This document shows, piece by piece, positions 11,934-25,700 of a DNA stretch of 64,000 nucleotides. The notes beneath the pieces were generated by a model that searched no databases, was not told where the DNA came from, and saw only the letters and a list, made by a program, of their open reading frames with translations. The position numbers and the translations under genes were made by a program. Source of the stretch: Conus ventricosus (taxonomy: Eukaryota; Mollusca; Gastropoda; Neogastropoda; Conidae); contig CM031596.1 of NCBI GenBank assembly GCA_018398815.1, positions 64,671,766 through 64,735,765 of the forward strand, read 5' to 3'. Numbering within the stretch: position 1 is the stretch's first letter; every line of letters begins with the position of its first letter.

Positions 11934-14585
11934 AGTCTTCTCTCTCTCTTCCCCTCTTTCTTTGTTTTTCTTTGTCTCTCTCTCTCTCTCTCTCTTTCTC
12001 TTGTCTTTCTGTCTCACTGTTGTCTGTCTCTGTCTCCTCTCTCTCTGAGTCTCTCTCTCTCCTCCTTCTCACCTCACCCCCCCCCCCCCCCCCCCCCCCA
12101 ATTGTGACAGTTAACAGCCCTCAGAGATGCCCCACCTGATGTTATCTTTGAATTTCTGAAAGAGATTAACATTTTTCATCTGGTCTAAGATTCTACAGAA
12201 GAAAGATTTTTATCAAAATTTTCGGTGTGTTTTTAGGTGTATTTTAAAGGTTTGTGTTATTGAGTTTTTTCTTTTCTTTTTCTTAATGACTTTGTGAGTT
12301 GACTGCAACGCGGAGACAGCCTTGATATGGCCCTTTGCGGTCGGCTGAGCTATAAACATTACCTTACCAGTTGACAGCCATCATCATCCGCTCACTTTCT
12401 CACTCGCTCCATTTACAATTAGCGCATATGATTATCAGTTTGCACCATTTTCAATACCCACCTTCACCTCCTCAGCCCCCTTCTCCCCTCCCTCTTTGTC
12501 TTTCTCAGTTTCTGGCTTACTTTCTTCCATGCCGACTCAGTGATAAGGCAATGATGTAATGCTGATGACAACATGGCAGAGAATTTTGACATACCTGTTG
12601 TGCATGTCAAGGCCACCACTCCTTGAAACAGTTCTATGTTTGTGTATCTGTGATCATATTCATGTGTGCATTTGCACGTACGTGTGTGTGTTTATAAATG
12701 TATGTGAATAAGCACATCTGTTTGAAAACAAGAAGTTCAGCAAAGTTTAAGAAAGTTTATCAAAGTAAGTCAGTGACATAACTTGTACTAGCCTAGTTGC
12801 AGTGCTAGCAGAAGAATATCAGAGATACTTTTAATATAAAAGATGAAAGAATGGAGTATTGTTGCTACAGTTTTGTAATGTGCTTGCATATTAAGTATCT
12901 CACATGGCCATTAAGTCAGTGAACCATAAATGCAAGATACAGATCTGAATAGCAAACAGTTTGAAGAAGCAGTCTGTGACTAGTGTATACATGTATTTTC
13001 CAAATAAAAGTAAGATTTTCATCATGCTTTGTGCAGGGTCCTGTGGTAGTGGAACCAATGCAAGTGGATGGAATACCAGAGGAAAATGACAATATTGAAG
13101 AACCTCCCGACTATACAGTTGAAAATCCTACATTGGTTGGTATTTCTTTTGCGTCTGTTTCATGGAATACAAGTTTTTGGAGAACAGTTGTGTTTGAGAT
13201 TTCATGTGTTTCTTTGAGGAACAGTGCATTACTCAGAATTCTGCCATTAGTTTCAAGAATATTGACTTCAAGTGGAAATTAAAACATGAAAACATTTGTT
13301 TTTGTGGGAAAAATATTGTCCACAGAGGGCAGTTAAACTTCACAGGCTCAGTATTGTGCTTGTAGCATTCCAGCAAACATGGGTTACAATTGAAAAAAAA
13401 AATATTTCAGCAGATGCCATTTTTAGCTGATACAAAATTATGAAAAGCGTTGAAATGAAACCAGTTTGCCAGTTTGCTGGTTTCTTTATATGGTAAAGCT
13501 TTTGTTTCAGTGATTTGAAAGGTGTATGATATAACTGTGCCTTGAAAAAGACAGGCATTTAACCTACTTGTTTAAAACAATTATGATGTTTTGTTCCATA
13601 TTTAAGCTTTTTCAGGCTTGTGCATGATATTCAGACTTGTCACAAAAATATTTTGATGTCACATATAATCAGACGAGATTATGAACAGCAAACAAGATGC
13701 ACAATGCAGGTCTTCCAAATGGTGAACGCAAAAGGGTTTGCTGTCTTGAACTGGGTAGCATGTTTGAGATATTTGAGTTTGTCGACAGTTCTGGTGACAA
13801 AAATGGATCATCAAAAGACGGGCAAATCAGCCTAGATCTTTTCTGTTTACATTCAAAACAAACATCCACATATCTTTCCTCACCTCCCCCTCCCCAGCTG
13901 CACACACCTCCCCTTCCACTAGATATGCACTCACACAAATCTACTGATGCACTTGTACTTGTAGAAAAAAATCTGGTCGTAGGCATACCACCAAAAATTG
14001 ATGTTTGTGTGTGTCACTGTGTGTGTGTGTGTGTGTGTGTGTGGTGGTGGTTTTGAGTGACAGTGCAGAAAAATCTGTGTTGGGACTGGTTTGCAAAATG
14101 CCTAGCGGATTCACTGTCGAAGGTTGTTTCTAAACTGTAAGAACTTTAAAGTGAACAGTGGCATTTTTTGTTATTAAATGACTCATGTAACTAGTTAATT
14201 ATAAGTGAATATAGTAAGCATCAAGGAGTTCCTATGTTACCTTAAAGTTAAAGTATTTCTAAATTGTGCTAATGAATACATGTAGTTGTGCATGTTTATC
14301 TCTACTGGCATCCAAGCTCTTGATTATCATCAGTCATGAAGTGTAGAAGTGTATTCTTACTCACAGGTATCAGATAGTATCATGTGTTTTATTGGCACTG
14401 GTGCCGTAGAAAGCTGGTGTCAGCAAAAGTGTGTTAGTACCAGTTTCTTTGTAGTTCCCAGCAACCTTTCCCTCCTCTTCTCATGAATGTCCACTACCTT
14501 ATCTATCTCTGAATCCATCTTTAATTTTCTCGGTGTCAGTGAATGAATGTGTGTCTGTGTGTGCGTGCGTGTGTGTGTGCGTGCA

Positions 14586-14619
<34 letters not shown>

Positions 14620-14681
14620 TGTGTCTGTGTGCGCGTGCGCGAGTGTGTGTGAACATGCATACATTTTATACATTTGTGTGT

Positions 14682-14723
<42 letters not shown>

Positions 14724-17700
14724 GCATGAATGTTAATTGTGGGTGTGTGTTGAAAGGTGGAGAAGGGGAGAGAATGGGTGGAAGGGTGACAGTGGAAGAT
14801 AGGAATTTCAGCTAGTGCTTTCACAGTTACTTTAGCTCTGTAGCTGAAAAGCTGAGTGAAGTTTTGTAGCTGCAGATATGAAATATTGGTCTGGAACATT
14901 AATCTTGCTTAGTATAGACCGACAGATCTATTAAAGGATTGGAAGCCGGAAGGATTGGAAGCCGGAATAGCTCAGTTGGTAGAGCGCCGGACTCGTAATC
15001 TTGGTGATCCTGGGGTTGCGGGTTCGAACCTCCGCCGGGGCGTTTCGGTACATGGGGATTTTTCCCTCGGAGTTAACCTTGGTTCTGACTCCATTTCCCA
15101 TACAGTCCTTCGAATGAGACTATAAACCGAGGTTCCGTGTGTGAACGCACACATAACACCTTGCACACACGTAAAATCCCATCACCAACTTTCGGAAGAG
15201 TAGGCCAGTTTGGCCGTTGGTATGGATGACACCCTCCGGGGGTTGCGACCTTGTCGTGGTCGGAGGGCTTGCGCGGTCCAGTGATCCCTTAGGCTTTGCT
15301 GGCGGGGGCATCATTACTCGGAGATAGGCTGGTTTTGTCAAACTGCTTCTAGGTCCGAGAAGCCAAGATGCTGTCTGACCTAAGCGTAACGTGGTAAGGA
15401 GTTGATGCCCCCGGTAGGGCTTCCCATGTCAGATAGGCTAAGGGTGAGGATCCTGACTAAGAGTAACCCGCCTTTCTCCTTTTCTTGTTTTCTGCCTCCC
15501 TTATTTGGCCCTTTTCTATCTTCGTCTCCCCTTCAAGTCTCCTTTTTTGAGGCCCGCAAACAGGTTGTTGGCAGTCAGACGCCAACAGCATCTTCGTATG
15601 CTTCGGCCGTAAAGAAAGTTTCCACTAGGTCAGTCTGCTGCCAGACTGATGAATTTATCTTTTCCAAGACACTGCAAGGAAGAAACTGTCAGCTCTGTGG
15701 AAGCGGTCCACCACCTCCCAACCCAAAGTGACTGCCCCTGGTGGAGGCAAAAAATCCGCCACCCCTCAGACTGCCCAGCAGTCTACAACACTCTGCTGCT
15801 GGCAATTAAAAAAACCAGCACCCAAGCCTCGACCTCCTCTGTCCAGTGCCTGTGCGGGCAAGGGAGTTCCACCCAGTGTGGAGATGGTGGAGATAGAGAA
15901 GAAACCTCCACCGTCTCCCAAATCCAGACCTTCTTCGCCTGTTGGCAAGTCTGCCACAGGTCTGAAGAACAACACAGTTCAGTGAAACTACAAAATAAAT
16001 TCACTCCATATGGAAGCAGACGTTGAGGAGGAGATGACCTGATTTCTCTCCTTTTCGCCCTCTGCACCATGGATAGTACAATATCCCATTGGAATATCCG
16101 TGGACTAAATTCTAAACTTGAGGAGTTGCAGCTTCTGTGTCGATCTATACAGCCTTCCGTCGTGGCTCTTCAGGAAACTCAAATTCAAAGCCAGAAGACC
16201 TTTACTCTTTCTGGCTTAATGTTCTTTCAAAACCTGCACAACCATCCACGTTGGGACTGTCGGGCGGTGTTGCCCTTCTCATACACAAAACTCTGTTGTA
16301 TAGTCCTGTCGCTCTGTCTACCTCCCTTCAGGCTGTAGCTGCGAGAGTCCTCTCCACAAGACTGTGACAATCTGTCCATTTATCTTCCACCTTCTGTCCC
16401 GGTTTGTCGTCAGGACCTTGTCAGTCTGATAGTGAACTTCCTCGACCTTTTTTGCTGTTGGGTGACTTTAACGGTCACAATCCTCTTTGGGTAGTGTCAG
16501 TACGTCATCCAGAGGTCTGCTAATTGAGATGTCCTTTCGATTTGGATTTGTGTTGTCTGAACGACGGATCTGCAGCTTACCTCCACTCTTCCACAGGTTC
16601 ACTTCGTGTTTAGATTTGTCGGTTTGTGACCCCTCGCTGGTCCTGGACTATGAGTGGTCTGTCCATGACGATCTGCACGGAAGTGACCATTTCCCTGTTT
16701 GTTTACAACCCTAATAACTGAACAAGTCTCTGTCTCTCCACATCTAAATTATAAGAAAGCAAACTGGGATCTCTTTGCAGCCACTATTTCAAAAGAATTC
16801 CAGGACACTGATTTTCTTCAGAGTCCGGACCCAGCAGAATCACTGACTAACACTATGATCAAGTGTGCTAAAGCTTGTATTCCCAGTGTCTTCCGATAAA
16901 CTTCAAATGCCAAAAACACCCTGGTTTGATTCAGACTGCCAACAAATTTCCAAAGTTCGAAAACGGGCTCAGCGTCAGTGTACCAACGACCTTCGGGTCC
17001 CAACGCTCAAGCCCATCAGAAACTCCGTGCTAAATCAAGACACACTTTTAAAATCAGTAAACGTCGGTCCTGGAGAAGTTTCTGCTCCAGGCTGACATCG
17101 AAACTTCCAAGAAAAAAGTGTGGAACATCATTAAGAAAATCAAAGGGGAAGAACACCTGTCCCACTGTGAACCATCTCAAGTTTGCTGACTCTTTAATAA
17201 CAGAGAAAAAAGCAGTTGCTAATCTGCTAGCTTCAACCATAGAAAAAGAATTCCTCCTCTTCTAACAAATCAAGCCACTTTTGTCAAAAATAAAACCCTT
17301 AAAGAAAAATCACCCTGCAACTTTTCGTCAGACAACATGGAAGACTACAATCTTCCTTTCACTTAAATGAACTGAAATCTGCCTTACTGTTCTGCAACGA
17401 TTCCTCTCCAGGTATAGATGAAATCCATTATCAACTGTTGAAACATCTTCCGCAAGAAGGTCTGAATATACTGTTACAGGTATACAACCATGTGTGGACT
17501 ACAGTTCTTTCCGCCCTCTTGGCGAAAAGCCCTCATTATTCCCATCCCCAAACCTGGAAAAGATCTTTCTAATCCCATCAAACTACCGTCCCATAGCTTG
17601 ACCAGCTGTGTCTGTAAACTGATGGAGAAAATGGTCAATGCTAGGCTTATGTGGAAACTCGAAACCGATGGCCTTTTGGCGAAAGAACAGTGTGTTTCCG

Positions 17701-20700
17701 CAAACATCGGACTACTGTTGACCATTTGATTCGTCTGGAATCTACACTTCGGAACGCCTTTCTGAACAAACAGCATGCAGTGGCAATTTTTTTTGACTTG
17801 GAGAAGGCCTACACTACCACCTGGAAGTCGGGATACTTCATGATCTCCATGATCTGGGTTTTCCGAGGTCATCTTCCGCTTTTCCTTCAAAATTTTTTGG
17901 CAGAACGACAGTTTTTAGGTCCGGGTTGGCACCACTCTCTCTGATGTCCACGAGCAGGAGTTGGGTGTTCCACAGGGACATACTGTCTCCTGCCCTCTTT
18001 AGTATTAAGATCAATAACATTGTTAAATCAGTTCAGCAGGTTCAGACTGCTCATTGTTTGTGGATGATTTCGCTGTCTACGCAACTGGAAGCCTGTACCC
18101 GAGTGTCCAGCGCAGGCTCCAGCTTTGCGTGGATAAAATCCATCGATGGGCAATGAAAACGGTTTCACCTTTTCTGCTTCAAAGACACAGTGTATTCACT
18201 TCCATAATTTCTGTCAGTTTTTTTCCAGATCCTGAACTTCAAGTAGGGAAATCTCCCATTCCAGCTGTTAAAGAGGCCAAATTTCTGGAGTCATTTTTGA
18301 CCAGAAACTTAACTTTCTCAGCCACATCAAAAATCTCAAAACTGCTTGTCAGAAAGCACTGAATATTCTGCGGGTCGTAGCGCACACCGACTGGGGCGCT
18401 GATAAGAAAACTTTGCTGCACCTCACAGAGCCTTGTCCGTCCAAACTGGACTACGGTTGTGCGTGTACGGCTCTGCAAGATCATCTTACCTCAAACTCTT
18501 GGACCCTATCCACCATCAAGGGCTTCGTCTCTGTCTTGGAGCGTTCCGCACCACCCCTGTGTACAGCCTGTACGCAGAGGCAGGTGAACCTTCACTGTCC
18601 AACCGCAGGCTTGAAACTGTCTTTGAATTATTATATCCGACTGTTCTCAGAACCAGAAAACCCTGCCTATGACTGTGTCTTGACCCTCCGTTTCCAAAGT
18701 AAGTTTGAAAACAACCCTAAATGTATTCCGCCGTTTGGTCTTCGTATGCGCCTCACGTGCGGAATGCAGGTATAGACCTGGGAGTAGTTTCCGATTTTTC
18801 CAAGTTTCCGGATCAACCTGCGTGACCTTTTCACACCAGAGATTTGCTTCGATCTTGCAGCTTTTCGCAAAGAGTCCTACCACTCTCTGGCGTACAAGGC
18901 ATTGTATGCTGACCTCTGTTCGAAATTCCCATCCTATCAAAAAGTTTTCACTGACGGTTCCAAGTCTGAAGATGGAGTGGCCTGTGCAGCCTACTGCCCT
19001 GGGCTCCTTCTCAGATACTGTTGGAACATATACATTCAGATGCTTCTGTCTATTCTGCTGAACTACCGCTCTGGTTCTGGCTTTGAAGATAATCTCACAT
19101 TCTTCAAAGAGGGACTTTCTGGTTCTGTCGGATTCGCTGTCAGCTTTGGAGGCCATAGCTGGCCGCAACTTTCAGCATCCAGAACTTTTTACTTTTTTTT
19201 GGAACTTTTTAGCAAGTTGAAGGCGGACGTTACAACATTACTCTTGCTTGGGTCCAAGTCATGTTGCATCGCGGGAACGAAATGGTTGATCGTTTAGCCA
19301 AGAACGCCACAAGAGAGAAACTGTCCAACACTTATATCCCCTGCTCAGATGTGAAACCCAAAATTATGATTATGTGAGAGACCTCTGGCAAGAGGATTGG
19401 AACACACAGACGAATAACAAACTCTTTCAGATCCGTCCAAACCTAAGGACTTCCTCCCATCCACGTCGGGAGGTCGTAAAGAGGAAACGGTTTCTGTGCC
19501 GCTACACACCGGCCATTCGTATTTTACCCATGCTTACCTTTTAAAGAGTGAAGAAGCTCCGTGGTGCATTCCATGTCATGCGCCACTCACAATGAAACAT
19601 GTTCTTTTAGAGTGTTGGACTTGCACGATGTGAGACACAAACATTTTACGGCGGAGTCCATGAAGATCCTGTTCAGGGATGTCCCGCCTGATGTGATCCT
19701 TGACTTTTTGAGAGAGATTGACATTTTTCATCTGATTTCAGATTTTACGGAAGAAAGATTTTTAACGAAGTTTCTGGTACGTTTCTAGACGATGTCATTT
19801 AAAGAGATGTGTGAAAGTTTTTTTTTTTTTTTTTTTTTTTTAAATGACTGGTGAGTTGATTTTAACGTGGTGACAGCCCTGATGTGGCCCTTTGCGGTCG
19901 GCTGGGCTATAGGCAACGTTGTCTTGTATGGATGACACGTCACACATAGCATGCACCCTGCGTGAAAAATGGAAAGAATGAAGGAAGTAAGGAAAATGAG
20001 TGACCGATATTGAATGATATTGACTGGATGACACGGGAAACGACTGAATGAAGCGCCAGCTGGCAGCTCTTCAGTCGGCACTACCCAGGTAGGCAGCCTG
20101 TTGTGTAAACGAGTGTTGATTGTAAAGCGCTTAGAGCTTGGCCTCTAGCCGAGAATAGGCGCTATATAAATATTCATTATTATTATTATTATTATTTGCA
20201 GGATCTTGAGCAGCTAGCTAGCCAATACAGTGGCCTGGCCCGCTTGTATCGTCTGATCTTCATCGCTGACCATTGCCCGTCTCTGAGAGTGGAGGCCCTT
20301 CGCATTGCCATAACCTATGTCACGAACACCTTTAACACCAACCTCTATGGAGTCATTCACCGTAAACTGCAAGACGCAATGACAGGGTAGGTGGCCTGGT
20401 TGTGGTGAATTTCAGTGCTGAAACTGATCAACTGCAATGTTGAAATCATGCTTGTTAACAGTGATTTAATTCCAAAAAGGAGCATATGAATTTTAGAGAC
20501 TAAGGTGTGCTGTTGGTGATAACTGTGTGTGGTATAGCAGTAAAACTATGTGTTTCTGTACCAAGAGTTAATCTGTTGGTTACAGCGATGTGTCGTAGTG
20601 GTAAAGGCTGTATGCATGCTGAATGATCATGTAAAGCTCATTGCCTCAAGCATAAGTGGAAGAAAGTTGGATAAGGCTGTGGAAAAGGAAAGGTGATAAT

Positions 20701-22694
20701 GTAATCTAATAGACTGGATTTGTTTCATAATTGTTATTTTTTCGTAAGTTAACAGTGTGTGTGTGATACGGCTTCTCATTATGTGTGAATGGGAATCATA
20801 ATTCATATATATATATATTTTTAAAATCATGCTTGGGAAGAGAGGTTGTTTGAAAAGATTAAGGATAAACATGATCTGAATGTACAGCGTCTAAAGTCTT
20901 GCTTACTTGAACTCTGTTTTCAACTAAAGAAAAACCATTATTTTTTTTTCAAGGGATGACATAGGAGAAGCAGAATAGCCAATGATGTGGGGGAGGGGGT
21001 GGGTAAGGGGTGGTGGTGAGTGTGTGTGTATGTGTGCATGTAATAAAAAGCTAATGATTGTATTGCTTGATTTCTGAAAATGTTAAGCTGAATTTAGCAG
21101 TGAAGTTGAAAGGTGGGTTTTCGCTTTCGTATTGATCATATTCGAGGCTGTTTGTTGTGTGTTGCTAGAAGCAATCCTCTGCCAGACGCTGTCGCAGGGG
21201 GAGTGTACTCTGTGCCCCCTCTGGATGTGCCATGGATAGAAGCCACCTCCAAAAAAGCTGCCTTCAAACTGGAAAAACTGGACACTGACCTGAAAAACTA
21301 CAAGAGCAACTCGATCAAAGAAAGCATAAGGTGAGAAAATCATCTAACTGAGTGAGTGGTCCAGAAATGAATAGAAGGAAACAAGACAATCTGAATATCT
21401 GTTTTATTCTTTTCAAATTATTTGGGGAACAGAGTTATGGCTGATTGATTGATCTGGATCCTAAGCTTGTTCAAAACATTAGTACAGATTTTATGGTTGG
21501 GAAAAGAAAATAGTCGCAGAAGCAGGCGCTGTAATAGCATAACTGCCACTATTATGACTCATACTATGACAACTGCAAGTGTGTGGAGCTTTGGAGTAAT
21601 TTTGTTTGATAATATGCATTACAATTAAAGAAAAGGAAAATTATCTACATTCCAGACATAAAAACTAGGAATGGAATGATCCCTTGCTATGAATTTAATT
21701 CTCCATTGTACAACTAAAAGCATGCAACAGAGAATGGCATCTTGTTCAGCTTAAAAGAATTAAGAAAACATGTCGGTCTGTGCTGAGCTCAGTATAATTT
21801 TGTGCTTGTGATTGTGTCTGCTTGCTTTCATTCGCAACTGCATGCATTTGTGTAGGTGGCTGTTTGTGGACATTCATTTGCCTTTCTATCTGTCCGTGTG
21901 TGTTTGCTTAAATTCATGATATTGTGTGCGGTACACGTGCTGCAGGCGAGGTCATGATGATTTAGGTGACCACTACTTAGAGTGTGGAGATCTGGCCAAT
22001 GCTCTGAAGTGTTACTCCCGGGCACGGGACTACTGCACCAGTCCCAAACATGTGATCAACATGTGTCTTAATGTCATCAAGGTGGGTGCAGTCATGGAAA
22101 AGACCGCAGGAAATGAGGAACTGTAAAGGCATTTTGCTTTCTATGCACATACCAGTTTCTGCCACATGATTGATGTTCACCATGTTTTCATGCCGATTTT
22201 TCTAAAATAAAGTTATGTTGAGGTTGTGATATTGCCAGATTTTGAAAGAGATTTGGCTCTGGTTACATGATATGTCAAATCTGTTCGGGAGTCGTGTCAT
22301 ATGTGTACTTTCTTAAACTTAGATTTGACAAGTTTATTGTTTTGAGAATTCAGGAAACTGATATTGGGTTTGGCTTTTTCTTATCATTTCTGCTACACAG
22401 ACTTAAACATGCATATTCAATTTTTGTTTTTTTTTTATGATTTGATGTGTATTTAATTTTAGAAATTATGTATGATTTTTTTTCCCCTCTCATGTATTGT
22501 AAGGACTTATAAGATAATACATATATCTAACTGCTAATAAGTAACACAGCGCAGGCCTCCAGGGTGGTACAGGACTGCTCTAAGGGCAGGTGAAGACAGT
22601 GCTTCTCTGGGTCCTCCCCAGCACCTTCGGGTGTTTCTTTTTCTTCTTCTAATATTCATTTAGAAAAAAGATTATGCTTGTTTATGACTCTTTC

Positions 22695-22729
<35 letters not shown>

Positions 22730-25700
22730 CTGTGCGAGTGCACACATGTTCACATTCTGTGACCTCAAAAAGCTTCCATTTTAGTTTTCATTGTTGAATG
22801 ATTAAAATTCTCTGTGGATTGTATCTGTCTCTGTCTTTTTTCTATGGCTCCCCTTGCTCTCCCTCGCCTCTTGTGTGTGTGCATGTGGGAGGGGTTGGGG
22901 CTTAACTGGGGTGTTTGCTATCTTAATTATCAATCAGCCTCTGAATTAGTTTCTGATTGTGTTCCAGGTCAGCATGTATCTGCAAAACTGGTCCCATGTT
23001 CTGAGCTATGTAAGCAAAGCAGAGACAACGCCAGAAGATGTGAGTGGCAGGTTCCAGTATTTAGCTTACACTCTGTAGGCTCACAGGTCATTCAAAAAAG
23101 AAAAAAAAAGTAATTTTAGTCATTGTCAGACAGCGTATTTGAGAAATTTCTGGTTCATATCTATGATGTTTTTGTCTCCCAAGAATAAAGATTGAAAGAA
23201 GTATATGACTTCAGCTGCTTGTGGAATGACGTAACTGTTTGCAGGTATTCCAGATCTGTGGTTTTTGGTAGAGGTACAACTTAAAACGAAAATAGAGTGC
23301 ATTTCTGAAAAAAAGAGTGCGCATATGTTTGAAATTCAGTGAAGTTTTATTTTTATCATAGACCATAAGGCACATTGGCACTGTAACTCAGCTGTTTCCA
23401 GCCGTAGCAAGGGAATGAACAGAAATAAAAATTACCTGACACTTTATAAAAAAAATTGTACCGCCATTTGCAGTGGGTTTCAATGGTCACATGACCACCA
23501 GCCATATTCAAGTTCTGTAACAGATTTTCACTGAGAATAGTCATACGGTATAGTTGCTGGATGATCATGGATAGATCAATACTTGGGAGTGAGAAGGTTA
23601 ATTTACACTTAACCCTCTGCCTACCGCATGACTTTGTGCTATATGACTATGAGAATACCATGCCAAGAGAGGTAACTCCGCAACACATACACACTTGCCA
23701 TAAAGAAACCTCAATAGAAAATTTGTTTTTAACTTATCTATTCTGTAAAGATAATGAAAAAAATTCAAAGTCATCACTCCATCCAAAAGAGCCATTTCCC
23801 CCACATATAGTGAACTGGTACACGAGGAAAAAAAACAAAAACGAACAGACTAACTGTACTTCGGTGTTCTCAGTGCTAAAACAATTTTCCCTAAATTCAC
23901 TGTACCCACAGAACATCATGGATTAGGAGCACAGAGTGATTTTCCAAGTCTAAACAAAGTACTGAAACCTTCAGGAACAAAATAAAGTCATTCTGTATGG
24001 TATGCACACTAAATAATCAACTTTTGTTGTGAAGCAAGAAACAACAACCCAAACTTCAACAATTTTGTTAAACTGAAGGCATCACATACAAGAAGATTTG
24101 TCTTCTAACTACTGAGGGAAAAAATAACAAGAACAGATTACTGAATACTGGGCTTTAGATTGTGATGGAATTCAACAAAAATGTGCTTTTGCACAAGTGC
24201 ACTGAGCACCCCCCCCCCTTCCCCCCAACACACACACACACACACACACACTGTGGTGATGATGTACCTCTTGTCCGGCTCCTCTTTGCTTTTTGATAAA
24301 CAGGCAGTTTTTATTTCAGGCCAGAGTTTATGTTCATCCTTTTCTGCTTGCTTTTGTGCAGCAAATAAATTTGTTTCTCGTTAAAAGTCTGCCAAAATTC
24401 TTCTGAAATCAAAAGGCTAAAGGTGATGCTCCTACAGGCAAATCGTGGGACACACCCACTGACTGACCCGGTTTCCTGGCTATCAAAACAAGGGAAACTT
24501 TTGGGGGGCTTCACTTCTTGTAGCCAACCACTCCAGTCAAGAATTAAAGAATCTCTAGCAAGTTTTGTTTTTCGAATTTTCTTTTTTTGGGGTCTGGGCC
24601 CAGCAGCAATGGGTTATTCGACGTCATCATTATTATCGCCTGAATCATTATTGATTCCGGCCTCAAAATCAGTCAGCAGTCGATCTTTATTCATAACTAG
24701 GTCAAGATTGACGTCCGAATCGTCTTGCTTCAAATCTTCTTCAAGAGTGTAGCCCGCAAATACGCTCTCTTCATCAATATCACTTCAGAAAATGAATTCT
24801 GCGAGTTGCATAGTTACTTGATCCGCCATTTTCCCAGAAAATCTTCGCGAAAAAAAGCCGAACTTTGAAAATTCACAGCAGTGAAACTACTCCACCAAAA
24901 CTCATGCAACAAAAACCAAAATGGCATCCAGAAACGGAAGTACCGGAAGACTCTTCTGTCGCAATTGCATTCTGGGATATGCGATGGTGAAAGCGAAAGT
25001 CGTTGACCGAGTATTCAGCGGTCGATCTCGGTCGATCCGGTATTCAGAAAGATGAAATCTCGCGGTCGATCTCGGTCGATCTGGTAGGCATTGGGTTAAA
25101 CCTCAAAATTTCCAAGTTTATTCAAACCACAATAATGTTTATTAGAGCACATTGATTATATGTTTTATGTTTCCCATTAATCTAAGCCTGTTGTGTTGTT
25201 GAGCTGGTTCGCTGTCCTAACCCAGGTGAGGATGGATTTGTTGTGGTTGTTGCAGGCAGGTGGTAAAGAGCCTAGTCAGAATGTGCAGAACCGTCTGAGG
25301 TGTGCAGCAGGTCTGGCCAACCTGGCCAGTCGTAAATACAAGCTGGCAGCAAAGCTTTTTCTCCAAACCAGTTTTGACTTCAGTGACTTCCCTGAGGTCA
25401 GTTTTTGCTTTTAGTTTTCATGTCTTACTGGTGTTACTGATTATTTTGCTTTGGTTCAAGTTTGTTGTAGAATGAGCTTGAAAAAAAAAAATCAACATTA
25501 AATCATATTTTGGATTTTTTTATGAATTTGTTTTGTCTGTGGAACATAAATTTGTTTCGTCTGTGGAACATGTAGTATGAGACTCCCAAAATAAGCAGCC
25601 AGAGAACTTTCCATGCTATGCATTCATTTAAAGAACTGCAGAGAAAAGTACATCCTAAAATCTGAAGCTGAAATCTCTTCTTTTGCCCTATAACACCTGT

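Noticed and set aside
12573..12614. ATG with [13 protein letters not shown] as GPS1 start exon
   Set aside because: No donor in the right phase; 10433-10459 fits sequence, phase and donor better.
14963..15045. tRNA gene with CGT (Thr) anticodon
   Set aside because: Boxes A and B are present but the 5' and 3' acceptor strands do not pair and the sequence continues into a SINE body shared with two other copies.
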